From contig NZ_KB907208.1 in NCBI RefSeq assembly GCF_000381885.1, forward strand, positions 372,001 to 436,000: a stretch of 64,000 nt of DNA, read 5' to 3'. Source of the DNA: Actinomadura atramentaria DSM 43919 (lineage in GTDB: Bacteria > Actinomycetota > Actinomycetes > Streptosporangiales > Streptosporangiaceae). Below the pieces are notes generated by a model. That model ran no database searches. It saw only the letters and a program-made list of their open reading frames with translations, and had not been told where the DNA came from. Of this stretch, positions 38,422 through 46,631 are shown one piece after another (position 1 is the stretch's first letter; each line of letters begins with the position of its first letter). A program made the position numbers and the translations under genes.

Positions 38422-39744
38422 TCAAGCGTCCGGAATCCAGCTCCCGTGGAAACCGGCGGGAACCCGGCGCGGAAGCCTGATCGAGGCCGTCCGGGTGAGA
38501 TCCGTCGCATCCAGGACGACCAGCTCGCGGCCGTCCACGACGGACAGCAGCCAGCCGTCGTCCTCGGACGTCCGGTCCGCCGCCGGGACGAACACCGCCT
38601 CGCCCGGCAGCTCCGCCGCGACCGCCGTCACGCCGCCCGTCGCCAGGTCGTACTTCACGATCGACCCGGCGCCCGCGCCGGGCACCGCGCCGCCGACCGC
38701 GTAGAGGTAGCGGTGCTCGCGGCCGGTGCGGTCGTCGTCGTGCGTCGGGAACTCGATGTTGCGGTCGTCCAGCGCCTCCTCGGCGGCGCGGCCGGTCGCC
38801 GGGTCGAACGTCCAGCGGTGCAGCGTCGCCGCGCCGGCCCCCGCCGACAGCGCGGGGTCCGCGGAACCGCCGATCATCGTCCACAGCGTGCGGAAGTCGT
38901 CCGGCCGGTAGCGCGCGCCGTCGAGCACGACCTTCCCGTCGCGCTCGTGGGCGTTGCCGACGTGGAAGACGTAGCAGGGCTCGACGTCGAACCACCGCAC
39001 GTCGCCGCCCGCGCGGGGCATGACGCCGATCCGCGCGCCGTACCCGTCGTCCCAGCGGTACGGCATCCCGGCCCCGCCGGCCGCGAGGTCCAGGTCGAAC
39101 ACCATCGGCAGGTCCAGCCAGACGACGTAGTTCTCGGTGATGGCGAAATCGTGCATCATCGTCGGCCCCGGGGCGGGGATCTCGCGGCTCTCGACCAGCT
39201 CCCCGGCGGCCGACAGCCGGTGGTACGTCAGGTACGGCGGCAGGAACCCGTACCCGAAGAACAGCAGCTCGCCGGTCACCGGGTCCTGCTTGGGGTGCGC
39301 GGTCATCGCGGTGGTCAGCCGCCCGCCGAAGTCGCAGGGGCCGACGGTGTCCAGCTCGGGCGTCAGCTCGTAGGGGAACCCGACCTCCACCAGCGCGAAG
39401 ATCTTGTCGGCGTGCGGGACGACGTGGGTGTTGGCGGGGACGGCCGCGCGGTCGAAGGTGAGGTCCTCGCGGACGAACGGCGCGTCGTCGGTGAACTGGG
39501 TCGTCCGGACCCAGCGGTTGCGGTACCACTCGGCGCGGCCGTCGCGCAGCCGCACGCCGTGGATCATGCCGTGGCCGGTGAACCAGTGCCCGCTCGCTTC
39601 GCCGGGCCGCGGGTTGGGGCCGTTGCGGAAGAACCGGCCGGTCAGCTCGGGCGGGAGGGTTCCGGTGACCTCCAGGTCGAGCGCGTCGATCTCGTCGGGG
39701 ACGGGCGCGAGGTGGCCTTCGAGCCAGGCGGGCGCTTCGGTCAT
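38422..39744 (-). CDS. Carotenoid oxygenase family protein
   Basis: A 440-aa RPE65/carotenoid-cleavage-dioxygenase protein. It has the N-terminal R-F-F-R-N-G-P-N-P and G-H-G-M-I-H-G-V motifs and four candidate iron-binding His in M-T-A-H-P-K, M-M-H-D-F-A-I-T, Y-V-F-H-V-G-N-A-H and F-H-G-S-W. It should oxidatively cleave a polyene or stilbene double bond using non-haem Fe(II). No carotenoid synthesis genes are in view. It is probably co-transcribed with the membrane protein upstream, under the divergent PadR regulator. Confidence 0.92.
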   Translation of the reverse strand: MTEAPAWLEGHLAPVPDEIDALDLEVTGTLPPELTGRFFRNGPNPRPGEASGHWFTGHGMIHGVRLRDGRAEWYRNRWVRTTQFTDDAPFVREDLTFDRAAVPANTHVVPHADKIFALVEVGFPYELTPELDTVGPCDFGGRLTTAMTAHPKQDPVTGELLFFGYGFLPPYLTYHRLSAAGELVESREIPAPGPTMMHDFAITENYVVWLDLPMVFDLDLAAGGAGMPYRWDDGYGARIGVMPRAGGDVRWFDVEPCYVFHVGNAHERDGKVVLDGARYRPDDFRTLWTMIGGSADPALSAGAGAATLHRWTFDPATGRAAEEALDDRNIEFPTHDDDRTGREHRYLYAVGGAVPGAGAGSIVKYDLATGGVTAVAAELPGEAVFVPAADRTSEDDGWLLSVVDGRELVVLDATDLTRTASIRLPRRVPAGFHGSWIPDA

Positions 39745-39769
39745 GGCGTGCTCCTTCGGTCGGGGAGGA

Positions 39770-40351
39770 TCAGGCGTGGTCGGCGAGGCCGTGGGCGGCG
39801 AAGTAGCGCTTGCGGGCGTAGTCCGGGTAGCGGCGGGTGACGATCGCGGGGACGGCGAACCCGGCGATCTTCGCGGCGACCAGCAGCGCCGTGTTGTGCG
39901 GCTCGGTGTCCTGGACGATGAACAGGACGACGGCGCTGAGCGTGAACGCGGCGGCCCAGACGGCGGTCAGCACGGTGTTGATCTGGCGGAACAGCTCGGT
40001 CCCGGCCTGCTCGGCGGTCACGTTGCGGCGCGCGATGCCGCTGGTGAAGGGCTGCCGGACGGCGAGCGTCCCCCAGGCGGTGAGCGCGAGCCAGCCGATG
40101 GCCATCGACGCGCCGAAGTCCAGGACGCGCGCGCCGGGGTTCGCCAGCGTCGCGGCGGTCAGCGCGGCCATGTAGACGGCGCTGGAGCATTCGAGGATCA
40201 GTGCGTCGAACCGCTGCCCGTCGCGGCGCTGGACCGCGAGGACGGCGAGGGCTCCGACGAGCCCGGCGACCGCGCCCGCCAGGTTGTCGAACCCGCTGAT
40301 GACGGCGAGGGCGATCCACGGGAGGAAGGTGAGGCCGTAGTGCTTCAGCAT
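39770..40351 (-). CDS. Multi-pass membrane protein next to the carotenoid oxygenase
   Basis: A 193-aa protein with five to six hydrophobic segments (about 6-22, 27-40, 60-76, 83-100, 132-152, 160-175) and a basic C terminus (R-R-Y-P-D-Y-A-R-K-R-Y-F). ATG 40351 is chosen because GGAGGG precedes it; an in-frame ATG at 40402 would run into the PadR promoter. No family is recognised. It lies 25 bp upstream of the oxygenase gene, so a common transcript and a shared lipid-linked or retinoid-type process are plausible. Confidence 0.75.
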   Translation of the reverse strand: MLKHYGLTFLPWIALAVISGFDNLAGAVAGLVGALAVLAVQRRDGQRFDALILECSSAVYMAALTAATLANPGARVLDFGASMAIGWLALTAWGTLAVRQPFTSGIARRNVTAEQAGTELFRQINTVLTAVWAAAFTLSAVVLFIVQDTEPHNTALLVAAKIAGFAVPAIVTRRYPDYARKRYFAAHGLADHA

Positions 40352-40396
40352 GGCGGTGGAGCCCTCCAGACGTTCCAAGTTCGACAGGTCAGACGA

Positions 40397-40420
40397 TGAC
40401 ATTCCTACTCAGACATGTCA
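40397..40420. promoter_or_regulatory. Candidate PadR operator
   Basis: tgacat (40397-40402) and atgtca (40415-40420) form an inverted repeat with a 12-nt spacer, between the divergent membrane-protein and PadR genes and 25-48 bp before the PadR start. PadR regulators usually bind ATGT/ACAT-containing dyads, so this is a good candidate autoregulatory site. Confidence 0.55.
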
Positions 40421-40444
40421 AGCATGAGATGTACGATCTGGAAC

Positions 40445-40975
40445 ATGAGCCTTCGCTACGCCGTCCTGGGCCTGATCGCCGAGCTGGAAGGGGCAAGCGG
40501 TTACGACCTGCTGAAGATGTTCGAGCTGTCGCTGGACAACGTATGGCCCGCCACGCAGAGCCAGATCTACGGCGAGCTGGGCAAACTCACCGCCGACGGG
40601 TGGATCGAGGTCGTCGGCGAGGGCCCGCGCGGCCGGAAGGCGTACGCGATCACGCCCGCGGGCCGGGCGGCGATGCGGCACTGGCTCGTCGACACCGTGC
40701 CCGCCGCGCCCCGGCGCGACGAGCCGATGCTGCGGGTGTTCTTCCTCGGGCAGGTGGACCGCGCCGAGGCCGCCGAGATGCTGCGCCGCCACGAGGACGC
40801 CGTGCGCGGCGCGCACGCGGAGCTGGCCGAGCTGGACGCCCAGCTCGAGTGGGACCACGACGACCTGTCGTTCTACGGCCGTCTCGTCATGGAGTACGGC
40901 AAGCGCCTGCTGGCGATGCGCACCGAGTGGGCGGAATGGGCGCGCGCCGAGATCGAGGCCGACCCGCGCGCCTGA
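40445..40975 (+). CDS. PadR-family transcriptional regulator
   Basis: A 176-aa regulator starting at ATG 40445. It has the N-terminal winged helix of PadR (R-Y-A-V-L-G-L-I, G-Y-D-L-L-K-M-F, W-P-A-T-Q-S-Q-I-Y-G-E-L, then K-A-Y-A-I-T-P-A-G) and a C-terminal coiled-coil dimerisation region rich in Glu and Ala (about 100-165). It is divergent from the membrane-protein/carotenoid-oxygenase pair and probably represses it. Confidence 0.93.
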   Translation: MSLRYAVLGLIAELEGASGYDLLKMFELSLDNVWPATQSQIYGELGKLTADGWIEVVGEGPRGRKAYAITPAGRAAMRHWLVDTVPAAPRRDEPMLRVFFLGQVDRAEAAEMLRRHEDAVRGAHAELAELDAQLEWDHDDLSFYGRLVMEYGKRLLAMRTEWAEWARAEIEADPRA

Positions 40976-40977
40976 CG

Positions 40978-41008
40978 CCCCGGGCGGCGCGCCCGCGCCA
41001 GCCCGGGG
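40978..41008. terminator. Hairpin between padR and the NmrA-type gene
   Basis: ccccgggc (40978-40985) pairs with gcccgggg (41001-41008) between two convergent genes, with a GC-rich 15-nt loop. Confidence 0.5.
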
Positions 41009-41015
41009 CCGCCGG

Positions 41016-41840
41016 TCAGGAGAAGTCCGCGGCGTGGTCCGCGGCCCACCGTGCGTACGTGCGCCCCGGTCGGCCGAGGATGCGCTCGACCTCGGGCGTC
41101 AGCTCGGCCGGGCGGTGGACGGCCGACTCCTGCGCGCGCAGCATCCAGCCCGCCATCTCGTCGGTGACGAAACCGTCCGTCATCGCGGCGCGGGCCGTCT
41201 CGGGGTCGACGGTCTCGCAGGCGACCGGACGGCCGATCGCCTCGCCGATGTGCCGGACCTGGTCGGCCATCGTCAGCGACTCCGGGCCGGTCAGCTCGGG
41301 CCGCGTCCCGACCAGGCCGTCCGACAGGAACGCCCTGACGGCGACGTCCGCGATGTCGCGCTCGTGGATCGGACCGACGTGCGAACCGGGGTAGGGGAGC
41401 CGGACGGCCCCGGTCGCGCGGATCTGCCCGGCCCACGCCAGCGTGTTCGCGGCGAACACGCCGGGCCGCAGGTGGACCCACTCCAGACCCGTCTCCTCGA
41501 CCACCCGTTCGAGCTCCAGATGGTGGTCGCCGATCGGGTTGCCGGGCCACTTGGACGCCTGCGACGACAGCGTGACCACGCGCCGGACGCCGTGCGCGCG
41601 GGCCGCCGCGAGGAGCTTCGGGATGTCGCGGCCCGCGCCCACGGCGTGCAGGAACAGGCCGGTGACGCCCGTGAGCGCCGCGTCGCCCGCCGCGTCCGCC
41701 GTCGCCACCGCCTCGGCCCCCGCGGGCAGCCGCGCCGCCGCCGGGTTCCGGGTCAGGCCCCGGACCGGCTCGCCCGCGGCCAGTAAGGCGGCCGCCACTT
41801 CGTAACCGACGTTGCCGGTCGCACCGCTGACCAGGTACAT
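41016..41840 (-). CDS. NmrA/SDR-type NAD(P)-binding reductase
   Basis: A 274-aa atypical short-chain protein starting at ATG 41840. It opens with the Rossmann motif V-S-G-A-T-G-N-V-G-Y-E-V and has the NmrA-family G-P-x-H-E-R-D-I-A-D-V-A and L-T-G-P-E-S-L segments. The usual Y-x-x-x-K pair is not evident. Homologues include NAD(P)H:quinone/azo reductase-like proteins and redox-sensing regulators. It is divergent from a TetR gene over a perfect palindrome, so it is probably inducible. Confidence 0.9.
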   Translation of the reverse strand: MYLVSGATGNVGYEVAAALLAAGEPVRGLTRNPAAARLPAGAEAVATADAAGDAALTGVTGLFLHAVGAGRDIPKLLAAARAHGVRRVVTLSSQASKWPGNPIGDHHLELERVVEETGLEWVHLRPGVFAANTLAWAGQIRATGAVRLPYPGSHVGPIHERDIADVAVRAFLSDGLVGTRPELTGPESLTMADQVRHIGEAIGRPVACETVDPETARAAMTDGFVTDEMAGWMLRAQESAVHRPAELTPEVERILGRPGRTYARWAADHAADFS

Positions 41841-41855
41841 CGCACACCACCCTCT

Positions 41856-41873
41856 TTCATCCGTTTGGATGAA
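41856..41873. promoter_or_regulatory. Palindromic TetR operator candidate
   Basis: ttcatcc-gttt-ggatgaa is a perfect 7-bp inverted repeat with a 4-nt spacer, in the 65-bp gap between the divergent NmrA-type and TetR genes. Size and position are classic for a TetR binding site controlling both promoters. Confidence 0.8.
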
Positions 41874-41905
41874 CGTATCAAAGGCCGGTCGTCTATCCTG
41901 CGGCG

Positions 41906-42508
41906 GTGACACCACGCAGCACGCCCGCGCCGGAAAGCCGCAGGCAGGACCCGGACAAGACGCGCCGCGCGCTGCTGGACGCCGCGCTCGACGTCTTCTC
42001 CGAGAAGGGCTACGCCGGCGCCCGCGTCCAGGACATCGCCGACCGCGCCGGCGTCAACAAGCAGCTCATCAGCTACCACTTCGGCGGCAAGGAGGGCCTG
42101 TACGCGGCGCTCCACGAACGGTGGCTGCGCCGCGAGGCCGAGCTGACCGGGCCGGACAAGTCCCTGGAGGACCTGATCCTGGCCTACCTGCGGCACTCGC
42201 TGCGCGACCCGCGCGGCGTCCGCCTCAAGGCGTGGAAGGGCCTCACCGAGTGCGCCGACGACGTCCCCGCCGAGCCGCCCGAGGACCTGACGGACCTGCT
42301 GCGCCGCCGCGACGCGGGCGAGATCGCCGCCGAGTTCGACCCGGCGTGCCTGATGATGATGCTCTACTCGCTCGTCATGGGGCCGATCATCCTCGCGCCC
42401 ACCGCGCGCGCGATCGTCGGGCACTGCCCCGGCTCGCCCGAGTTCGAGGAACGGTACGGCGCGCAGCTCCGGCTGCTGCTGCGCCGCCTCGCCGAGACCG
42501 CGCCCTAG
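41906..42508 (+). CDS. TetR-family transcriptional regulator
   Basis: A 200-aa regulator starting at GTG 41906. The N-terminal helix-turn-helix is typical (A-A-L-D-V-F-S-E-K-G-Y-A-G-A-R-V-Q-D-I-A, then V-N-K-Q-L-I-S-Y-H-F-G-G-K-E-G-L). The C-terminal ligand-binding domain is all helical. It probably represses itself and the divergent NmrA-type reductase through the palindrome at 41856. The 3' end overlaps the M50 protease gene by 4 bp. Confidence 0.93.
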   Translation: MTPRSTPAPESRRQDPDKTRRALLDAALDVFSEKGYAGARVQDIADRAGVNKQLISYHFGGKEGLYAALHERWLRREAELTGPDKSLEDLILAYLRHSLRDPRGVRLKAWKGLTECADDVPAEPPEDLTDLLRRRDAGEIAAEFDPACLMMMLYSLVMGPIILAPTARAIVGHCPGSPEFEERYGAQLRLLLRRLAETAP

Positions 42509-43290
42509 TCGCGCCAGAACTCCAGCAGCGCGCGGCCGATCAGGACGTCCGTCCGGTTCAGGCCGACCGCGTCGCACACCGCGTAGGCCAGGTCGAAGAA
42601 CGCCGTGTTCACCGCCGGGATCAGCCACAGCGCGGCGAGCAGGGCGAGGAACACGAAACCGCCGAACCGGTCCGCCCACGCCCGGACCGGGCGCGGCAGG
42701 AACGGCTCCGCGACGCCGAACCCGTCCAGGCCCGGGATCGGCAGCAGGTTCAGCAGCGCGGCCGTGACCTGGAGGAAGCCGAGGAACGCGATGGCCGTCC
42801 AGAACACCGCGTGGTCGCGGGACGCGAAGTTCTTGAAGATGACGCCCAGCATGATCGCGAACACCGCGTTCGACAGCGGGCCCGCCGCCGACACCAGGCT
42901 CTGCCGCCAGCGGTCCCGGATCGCGTGCCGGTCCAGCCACACCGCGCCGCCCGGCAGGCCGATCCCGCCCAGCAGCACGAACACCACCGGGATCGCGAAG
43001 CTGAGGACGCGGTCCGCGTACAGCAGCGGGTTCAGCGTCAGGTAGCCGCGCGTCGCGACCGTCCGGTCGCCCGCGCGGTGCGCCAGGTAGGCGTGCGCGA
43101 ACTCGTGGACGCACAGCGTCACGATCCAGCCCGCGACCACGAACACCAGCAGCAGCACCCGCGCCGGGCGGACGATGCTCAGCCCGTACCGCCAGCACGC
43201 CAGGCCGCACAGGACCGTGACCGCCGCGAGCACGAGGAAGACCGGGCTCGGCCGGACCCCCGGCCGCCGCGCCCCGTACGGCGTCGCCAT
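42505..43290 (-). CDS. Site-2-protease-like membrane metallopeptidase (M50)
   Basis: A 261-aa membrane protein with the zinc motif V-H-E-F-A-H in a transmembrane helix (about residue 62) and the second ligand in L-L-P-I-P-G-L-D-G-F-G (N/L-x-P-x-x-x-x-D-G type). The layout matches compact M50 peptidases without PDZ domains, which cleave membrane segments of regulators such as anti-sigma factors. No anti-sigma gene is nearby, so the substrate is unknown. Confidence 0.88.
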   Translation of the reverse strand: MATPYGARRPGVRPSPVFLVLAAVTVLCGLACWRYGLSIVRPARVLLLVFVVAGWIVTLCVHEFAHAYLAHRAGDRTVATRGYLTLNPLLYADRVLSFAIPVVFVLLGGIGLPGGAVWLDRHAIRDRWRQSLVSAAGPLSNAVFAIMLGVIFKNFASRDHAVFWTAIAFLGFLQVTAALLNLLPIPGLDGFGVAEPFLPRPVRAWADRFGGFVFLALLAALWLIPAVNTAFFDLAYAVCDAVGLNRTDVLIGRALLEFWRD

Positions 43291-43326
43291 GCTGCTGCCC
43301 CCCCGTCGCCCCGTGCCGTCCGAACG

Positions 43327-43914
43327 CTATCGGGCGCCCGTGACGACCGGGACGACGTACGTGCGCAGGAACGCCCGCAACTCGTCGTCCGTGCGGTGCC
43401 GGTCCATGACGATCAGCGACGTGATGACGCGGAACAGGAACTCGACCGTGCCCTCCACCTCGATGTCGGCGCGCAGCAGCCCGTGCCGCTGCGCCCGCGC
43501 GAAATGCGGACGGACGTAGTCGCCGCACAGGTTCAGCACGTGCTCGGCCGCGCCCGCCACCGCCGCCTGCATGTGGCCCGCCGCCTCCGGGACGAGGAAC
43601 CGCGCGATCGTCTCGTCTCCGCGCACGAACGACACGGCGTCGATGGTGCCCTCCACGACCGCCGCCGACACCGACTGCTCCCCGCGCAGCCGCTCCGCGA
43701 GCCCGTCCAGGAACCGTTGCAGGTCCCGCAGCACGACGGCGAGGATCAGCTCGTCCCGCCCGCCCGTGACCGCCCGGTACACCGTCGCCCGCGACAGCCC
43801 GGCCGCCGCCGCGATGTCCTCCACGGTCGTCTTAGCGACGCCGAACCGCGCGAAGCAGTCCTGCGCGGCATCGATGATCCGCTCACGAGTGGTGTCCGTG
43901 GTCGCCGGGGGCAT
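43327..43914 (-). CDS. TetR-family transcriptional regulator
   Basis: A 195-aa regulator with an N-terminal TetR helix-turn-helix (I-I-D-A-A-Q-D-C-F-A-R-F-G-V-A-K-T-T-V-E-D-I-A, then L-S-R-A-T-V-Y-R) and a helical ligand domain. It is 36 bp upstream of the M50 gene on the same strand. No divergent target exists: upstream lies the dispersed repeat region. Confidence 0.92.
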   Translation of the reverse strand: MPPATTDTTRERIIDAAQDCFARFGVAKTTVEDIAAAAGLSRATVYRAVTGGRDELILAVVLRDLQRFLDGLAERLRGEQSVSAAVVEGTIDAVSFVRGDETIARFLVPEAAGHMQAAVAGAAEHVLNLCGDYVRPHFARAQRHGLLRADIEVEGTVEFLFRVITSLIVMDRHRTDDELRAFLRTYVVPVVTGAR

Positions 43915-44014
43915 GAACGAAGATTACGACGAACCACCCCACCCCGAATCACCCCGGTAGCCCCCGCCAACCCCGAAGCGGTCTCAGAGAGAGTTCCAAC
44001 GAGCACCCGACCAC

Positions 44015-44334
44015 GAGCCACCGGGGGTCTCCACCCGAACCGGAACAGAAACCACGGGGGGTTACCCGCGCGCGCACGGCCGCGAGCCACCGGCTCTACA
44101 CCCGGCAGGGACGGAAGCCCCGGGGGTTACCCGGGGGACGCACGCGAGCTACCGGGGGTCTCCACCCGAACCGGGACAGTAACCACGGGGGGTTGCCCGC
44201 GCGCGCACGGCCGCGAGCCGCCAGGCGAGTGGCCGGGCGCGCGCAGCGCGAAGGGTCGCACCGCAGCGGAGCGCCAGCGGAGCGAGGATGCGACGCTTCG
44301 CGCCGCGGGGGGTGTGGGGGGTCGCCCCCCACAA
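44015..44334 (+). repeat. Dispersed intergenic element, copy A (three ~69-bp units plus structured core)
   Basis: Three imperfect direct repeats begin with gcgag at about 44013, 44082 and 44144 (periods 69 and 62), and a fourth gcgag at 44213 opens the core. The core runs to 44334, abutting the nucS stop codon. It contains a long hairpin (gcgcgaaggg-tcgca ... tgcga-cgcttcgcgc) and a terminal hairpin gtgggggg-tcg-ccccccac. Related copies are at 56.2 kb (same orientation) and 62.1 kb (inverted). No open frame of credible codon usage was seen. Confidence 0.85.
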
Positions 44335-45015
44335 TTAAAAGAGCGTGCCCTCGTGTTCAATGCCCCGTAGCGCGTCATAGTCCAACGTCACGCAGTCGAT
44401 GCCCCGGTCCGCCGCCAGCACCCGTGCCTGGGGTTTGATCTCCTGGGCCGCGAACACTCCGCGCACGGGCGCGATGAGCGGGTCGCGGTTGAGGAGTTCC
44501 AGGTAGCGCGTGAGCTGTTCGACGCCGTCGATCTCGCCGCGCCGTTTGATCTCGATGGCGACGGTGCCGTTGGCGGCGTCGCGGCAGAGGATGTCGACGG
44601 GGCCGATGGCGGTGGGGTACTCGCGGCGGATGAGCGTGTAGCCGTCGCCGAGGGTGGTGATGTGTTCGGCGAGGAGTTCTTGGAGGTGGGCTTCGACGCC
44701 GTCCTTCTGGAGGCCGGGGTCGAGGCCGAGTTCGTGGCTGGTGTCGTGCAGGACCTCGTGGATCGTCAGGATGAGGCGTTCGCCGGATTTGCCGTGCGTG
44801 ACGGTCCAGCGCGCGACGGCGCCGCCCTCGTCGAACGGCTCCTCGCGGAGCGAGCACGGCGGGTTCATCCAGTTCAGCGGCTTGTAGGCGCGGTCGTCGG
44901 CGTGGACGCTCACGCTGCCGTCGGCCTTGATCAGGACGAGCCGGAGGGCGAGGGGCAGGTGGGCGGTGAGCTTGCCGGCGTAGTCGACGCTGCAGCGGGC
45001 GATAACGAGACGCAC
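44335..45015 (-). CDS. nucS: Endonuclease NucS (mismatch-specific)
   Basis: A 226-aa nuclease of non-canonical mismatch repair in actinobacteria and archaea. The N-terminal beta domain starts [13 protein letters not shown]. The C-terminal RecB-like nuclease core shows G-P-V-D-I-L-C-R-D and A-I-E-I-K-R-R, giving the D-(x)n-E-x-K active site. GTG 45015 fits the family start but has no strong binding site. The C terminus ends G-T-L-F, a short clamp-binding-type tail. TAA is directly followed by the dispersed repeat, so its terminator is likely the repeat's hairpin. Confidence 0.95.
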   Translation of the reverse strand: MRLVIARCSVDYAGKLTAHLPLALRLVLIKADGSVSVHADDRAYKPLNWMNPPCSLREEPFDEGGAVARWTVTHGKSGERLILTIHEVLHDTSHELGLDPGLQKDGVEAHLQELLAEHITTLGDGYTLIRREYPTAIGPVDILCRDAANGTVAIEIKRRGEIDGVEQLTRYLELLNRDPLIAPVRGVFAAQEIKPQARVLAADRGIDCVTLDYDALRGIEHEGTLF

Positions 45016-45182
45016 GACGCCCGAGCTTAGTTCGCCGGCCGCGCCGCCGCGTCCCGGACCGGCCAAGTCCCCGGGGCCGCGTACCTCGGTCAGGCGTCCT
45101 GTCAAGACCTGTCTTTCCCGGCGCGCCGTGATTAGCGTCGATCCGGTGGGTGCTCAATCACGACGTGTGAAAGGAACCCCCG

Positions 45183-45569
45183 ATGTCCCTTGACGTGTCC
45201 CCCGAACTGCTGGAGACCGCGCAGCGCGGCGAGGTCGACGACGCCGCGTTCGTCGCGTGCGTGCGCGACTCGCTGCCCTACGCCTGGGAGATGATCACCG
45301 AGCTGGTGGCGCGGCTCCAGGTGGACGGCGGCGACTTCGCCGACAACACCGTCCCGCCGCCGGACGAGGCCGCGCGCGGCCAGCTCCTGCGGGCTCTGGC
45401 GTCCGACGCGATGCGCGGCAGCCTCGAACGCCACTTCGGCGTGAAGCTGGCGTTCCAGAACTGTCATCGGCTGGCCGTCTTCCCGCCGGGCGACTCCCCG
45501 GCGTACCGGACGTTCGTCACCGCGCGCGAGCAGATCCTGAACCAGTCCCCGGAGCTGCGCGACTGCTGA
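45183..45569 (+). CDS. SCO5389-family protein
   Basis: A 128-aa acidic protein starting M-S-L-D-V-S-P-E-L-L-E behind AAAGGAAC. It closely fits the conserved actinobacterial family named after Streptomyces SCO5389: S-L-P-Y-A-W-E-M-I, D-F-A-D-N, H-F-G-V-K-L-A-F-Q-N-C-H. Function unknown. It diverges from nucS, as I recall for the Streptomyces order, and is followed by a terminator. Confidence 0.88.
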   Translation: MSLDVSPELLETAQRGEVDDAAFVACVRDSLPYAWEMITELVARLQVDGGDFADNTVPPPDEAARGQLLRALASDAMRGSLERHFGVKLAFQNCHRLAVFPPGDSPAYRTFVTAREQILNQSPELRDC

Positions 45570-45573
45570 CGCC

Positions 45574-45600
45574 GAGGGGCCGCGCCCGGCGCGGCCCCTC
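45574..45600. terminator. Perfect 12-bp stem terminator
   Basis: gaggggccgcgc (45574-45585) pairs with gcgcggcccctc (45589-45600) around a 3-nt loop, between convergent genes. It overlaps the last two bases of the LLM oxidoreductase gene. Confidence 0.85.
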
Positions 45601-46588
45601 ACCCGGCGCGGCGGACGAGCGGCAGCACCTCGCCGCCGAGCCGCGCGATGTTCTCCAGCGTCGCGGCCTCCGATCCCGCGCCTTCCACCAGGAAGATCAG
45701 GTGCCGCAGGCCGGTGTCCAGGGTGCGGCGGATCGCGGCGGCGCAGTCGGCGGGCGAGCCGACCGGGTGCAGCCCGCACAGTTTCCGGACGTACGCGGAC
45801 GCGTCGCGGTGCGGGCGCGGCCGGTCGTCCACCGGGACGTAACCGTCCAAGCCCGGCCCGAGCCACCCCGGCATCCCCGCCAGCAGCGCCCCGGCGGCGT
45901 CGTCGCGCGACGAACCGACCTGCGCCAGATGCGCCGAGACGTGCGGCACGTCCGGGCCGCCCGCAGCGCGGTACCGCCCCAGCGCCGCCGCCTTCTCCGC
46001 GTCCCCCACGTGCATCCCGAGCAGCATCGGCAACCTCCGCGCGGCCGCCAGCCCCTCCGTCTCCGGCGACGTGCAGGCCACCCACACCGGCGGCGGCTCG
46101 GCGGTGCGCGGCACCACTGGCACCTCCCGGAACGCGAAGTGCTCGCCGCGCCACCCGACCCGCTCCGAGCGCAGCCACGCCAGCAGCAGATCCAGCGATT
46201 CGGGGAACCCGGACTCGTACCGCGAGAGCCCCGTCCCGAACACCTCCAGCTCCCGCCACGGCCCGCCGCGCCCGACGCCGAGCCGCAGCCGACCGCCGGA
46301 CACCAGCGCGAGCATCGCCGCCTCCTCGGCGACCGCGACGGGATGCCGCGCCGACAGCACCGTCACGGCCGTCCCGACGCCGATCCGCGCCGTCCGGCCG
46401 AGCAGGTGCCCGGCCAGCGCCAGCGCGGACGGGACGGTGCCGTAACTCATGAAGTGGTGCTCCGCGACCCAAACGTCGTCGAATCCCGCGTCCTCGGCGG
46501 CGGCCGCCGCGCGGACCGTCCGGGCGAGGGAGGCGGCGTCGTCCTCCCCGGGGAAGCGGGCTGCCAGGAGGAAGATTCCGAAGCGCAC
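45599..46588 (-). CDS. LLM-class flavin-dependent oxidoreductase
   Basis: A 329-aa luciferase-like protein beginning R-F-G-I-F-L-L-A. Family regions are V-W-V-A-E-H-H-F-M-S-Y-G (bacterial-luciferase style), G-T-A-V-T-V-L and R-L-R-L-G-V-G-R-G-G-P-W-R-E-L-E. GTG 46588 fits the family start, but its GGAG directly abuts the codon. An ATG at 46633 is also possible and would overlap the start codon of the divergent dehydrogenase. Substrate unknown. Confidence 0.87.
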   Translation of the reverse strand: MRFGIFLLAARFPGEDDAASLARTVRAAAAAEDAGFDDVWVAEHHFMSYGTVPSALALAGHLLGRTARIGVGTAVTVLSARHPVAVAEEAAMLALVSGGRLRLGVGRGGPWRELEVFGTGLSRYESGFPESLDLLLAWLRSERVGWRGEHFAFREVPVVPRTAEPPPVWVACTSPETEGLAAARRLPMLLGMHVGDAEKAAALGRYRAAGGPDVPHVSAHLAQVGSSRDDAAGALLAGMPGWLGPGLDGYVPVDDRPRPHRDASAYVRKLCGLHPVGSPADCAAAIRRTLDTGLRHLIFLVEGAGSEAATLENIARLGGEVLPLVRRAG

Positions 46589-46631
46589 CTCCGGGTCGTA
46601 CCCCGCCGGGGCCCTCTGGGAGACTTCGGAC

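Noticed and set aside
43915..44334. An insertion sequence in the 420-bp gap
   Set aside because: No transposase frame, terminal inverted repeats or target duplication were seen; the repeat-element explanation fits better.
44096..44378. Short frames inside the dispersed repeat
   Set aside because: Frames are not kept between the three copies, and the conserved feature is base pairing, not codons.
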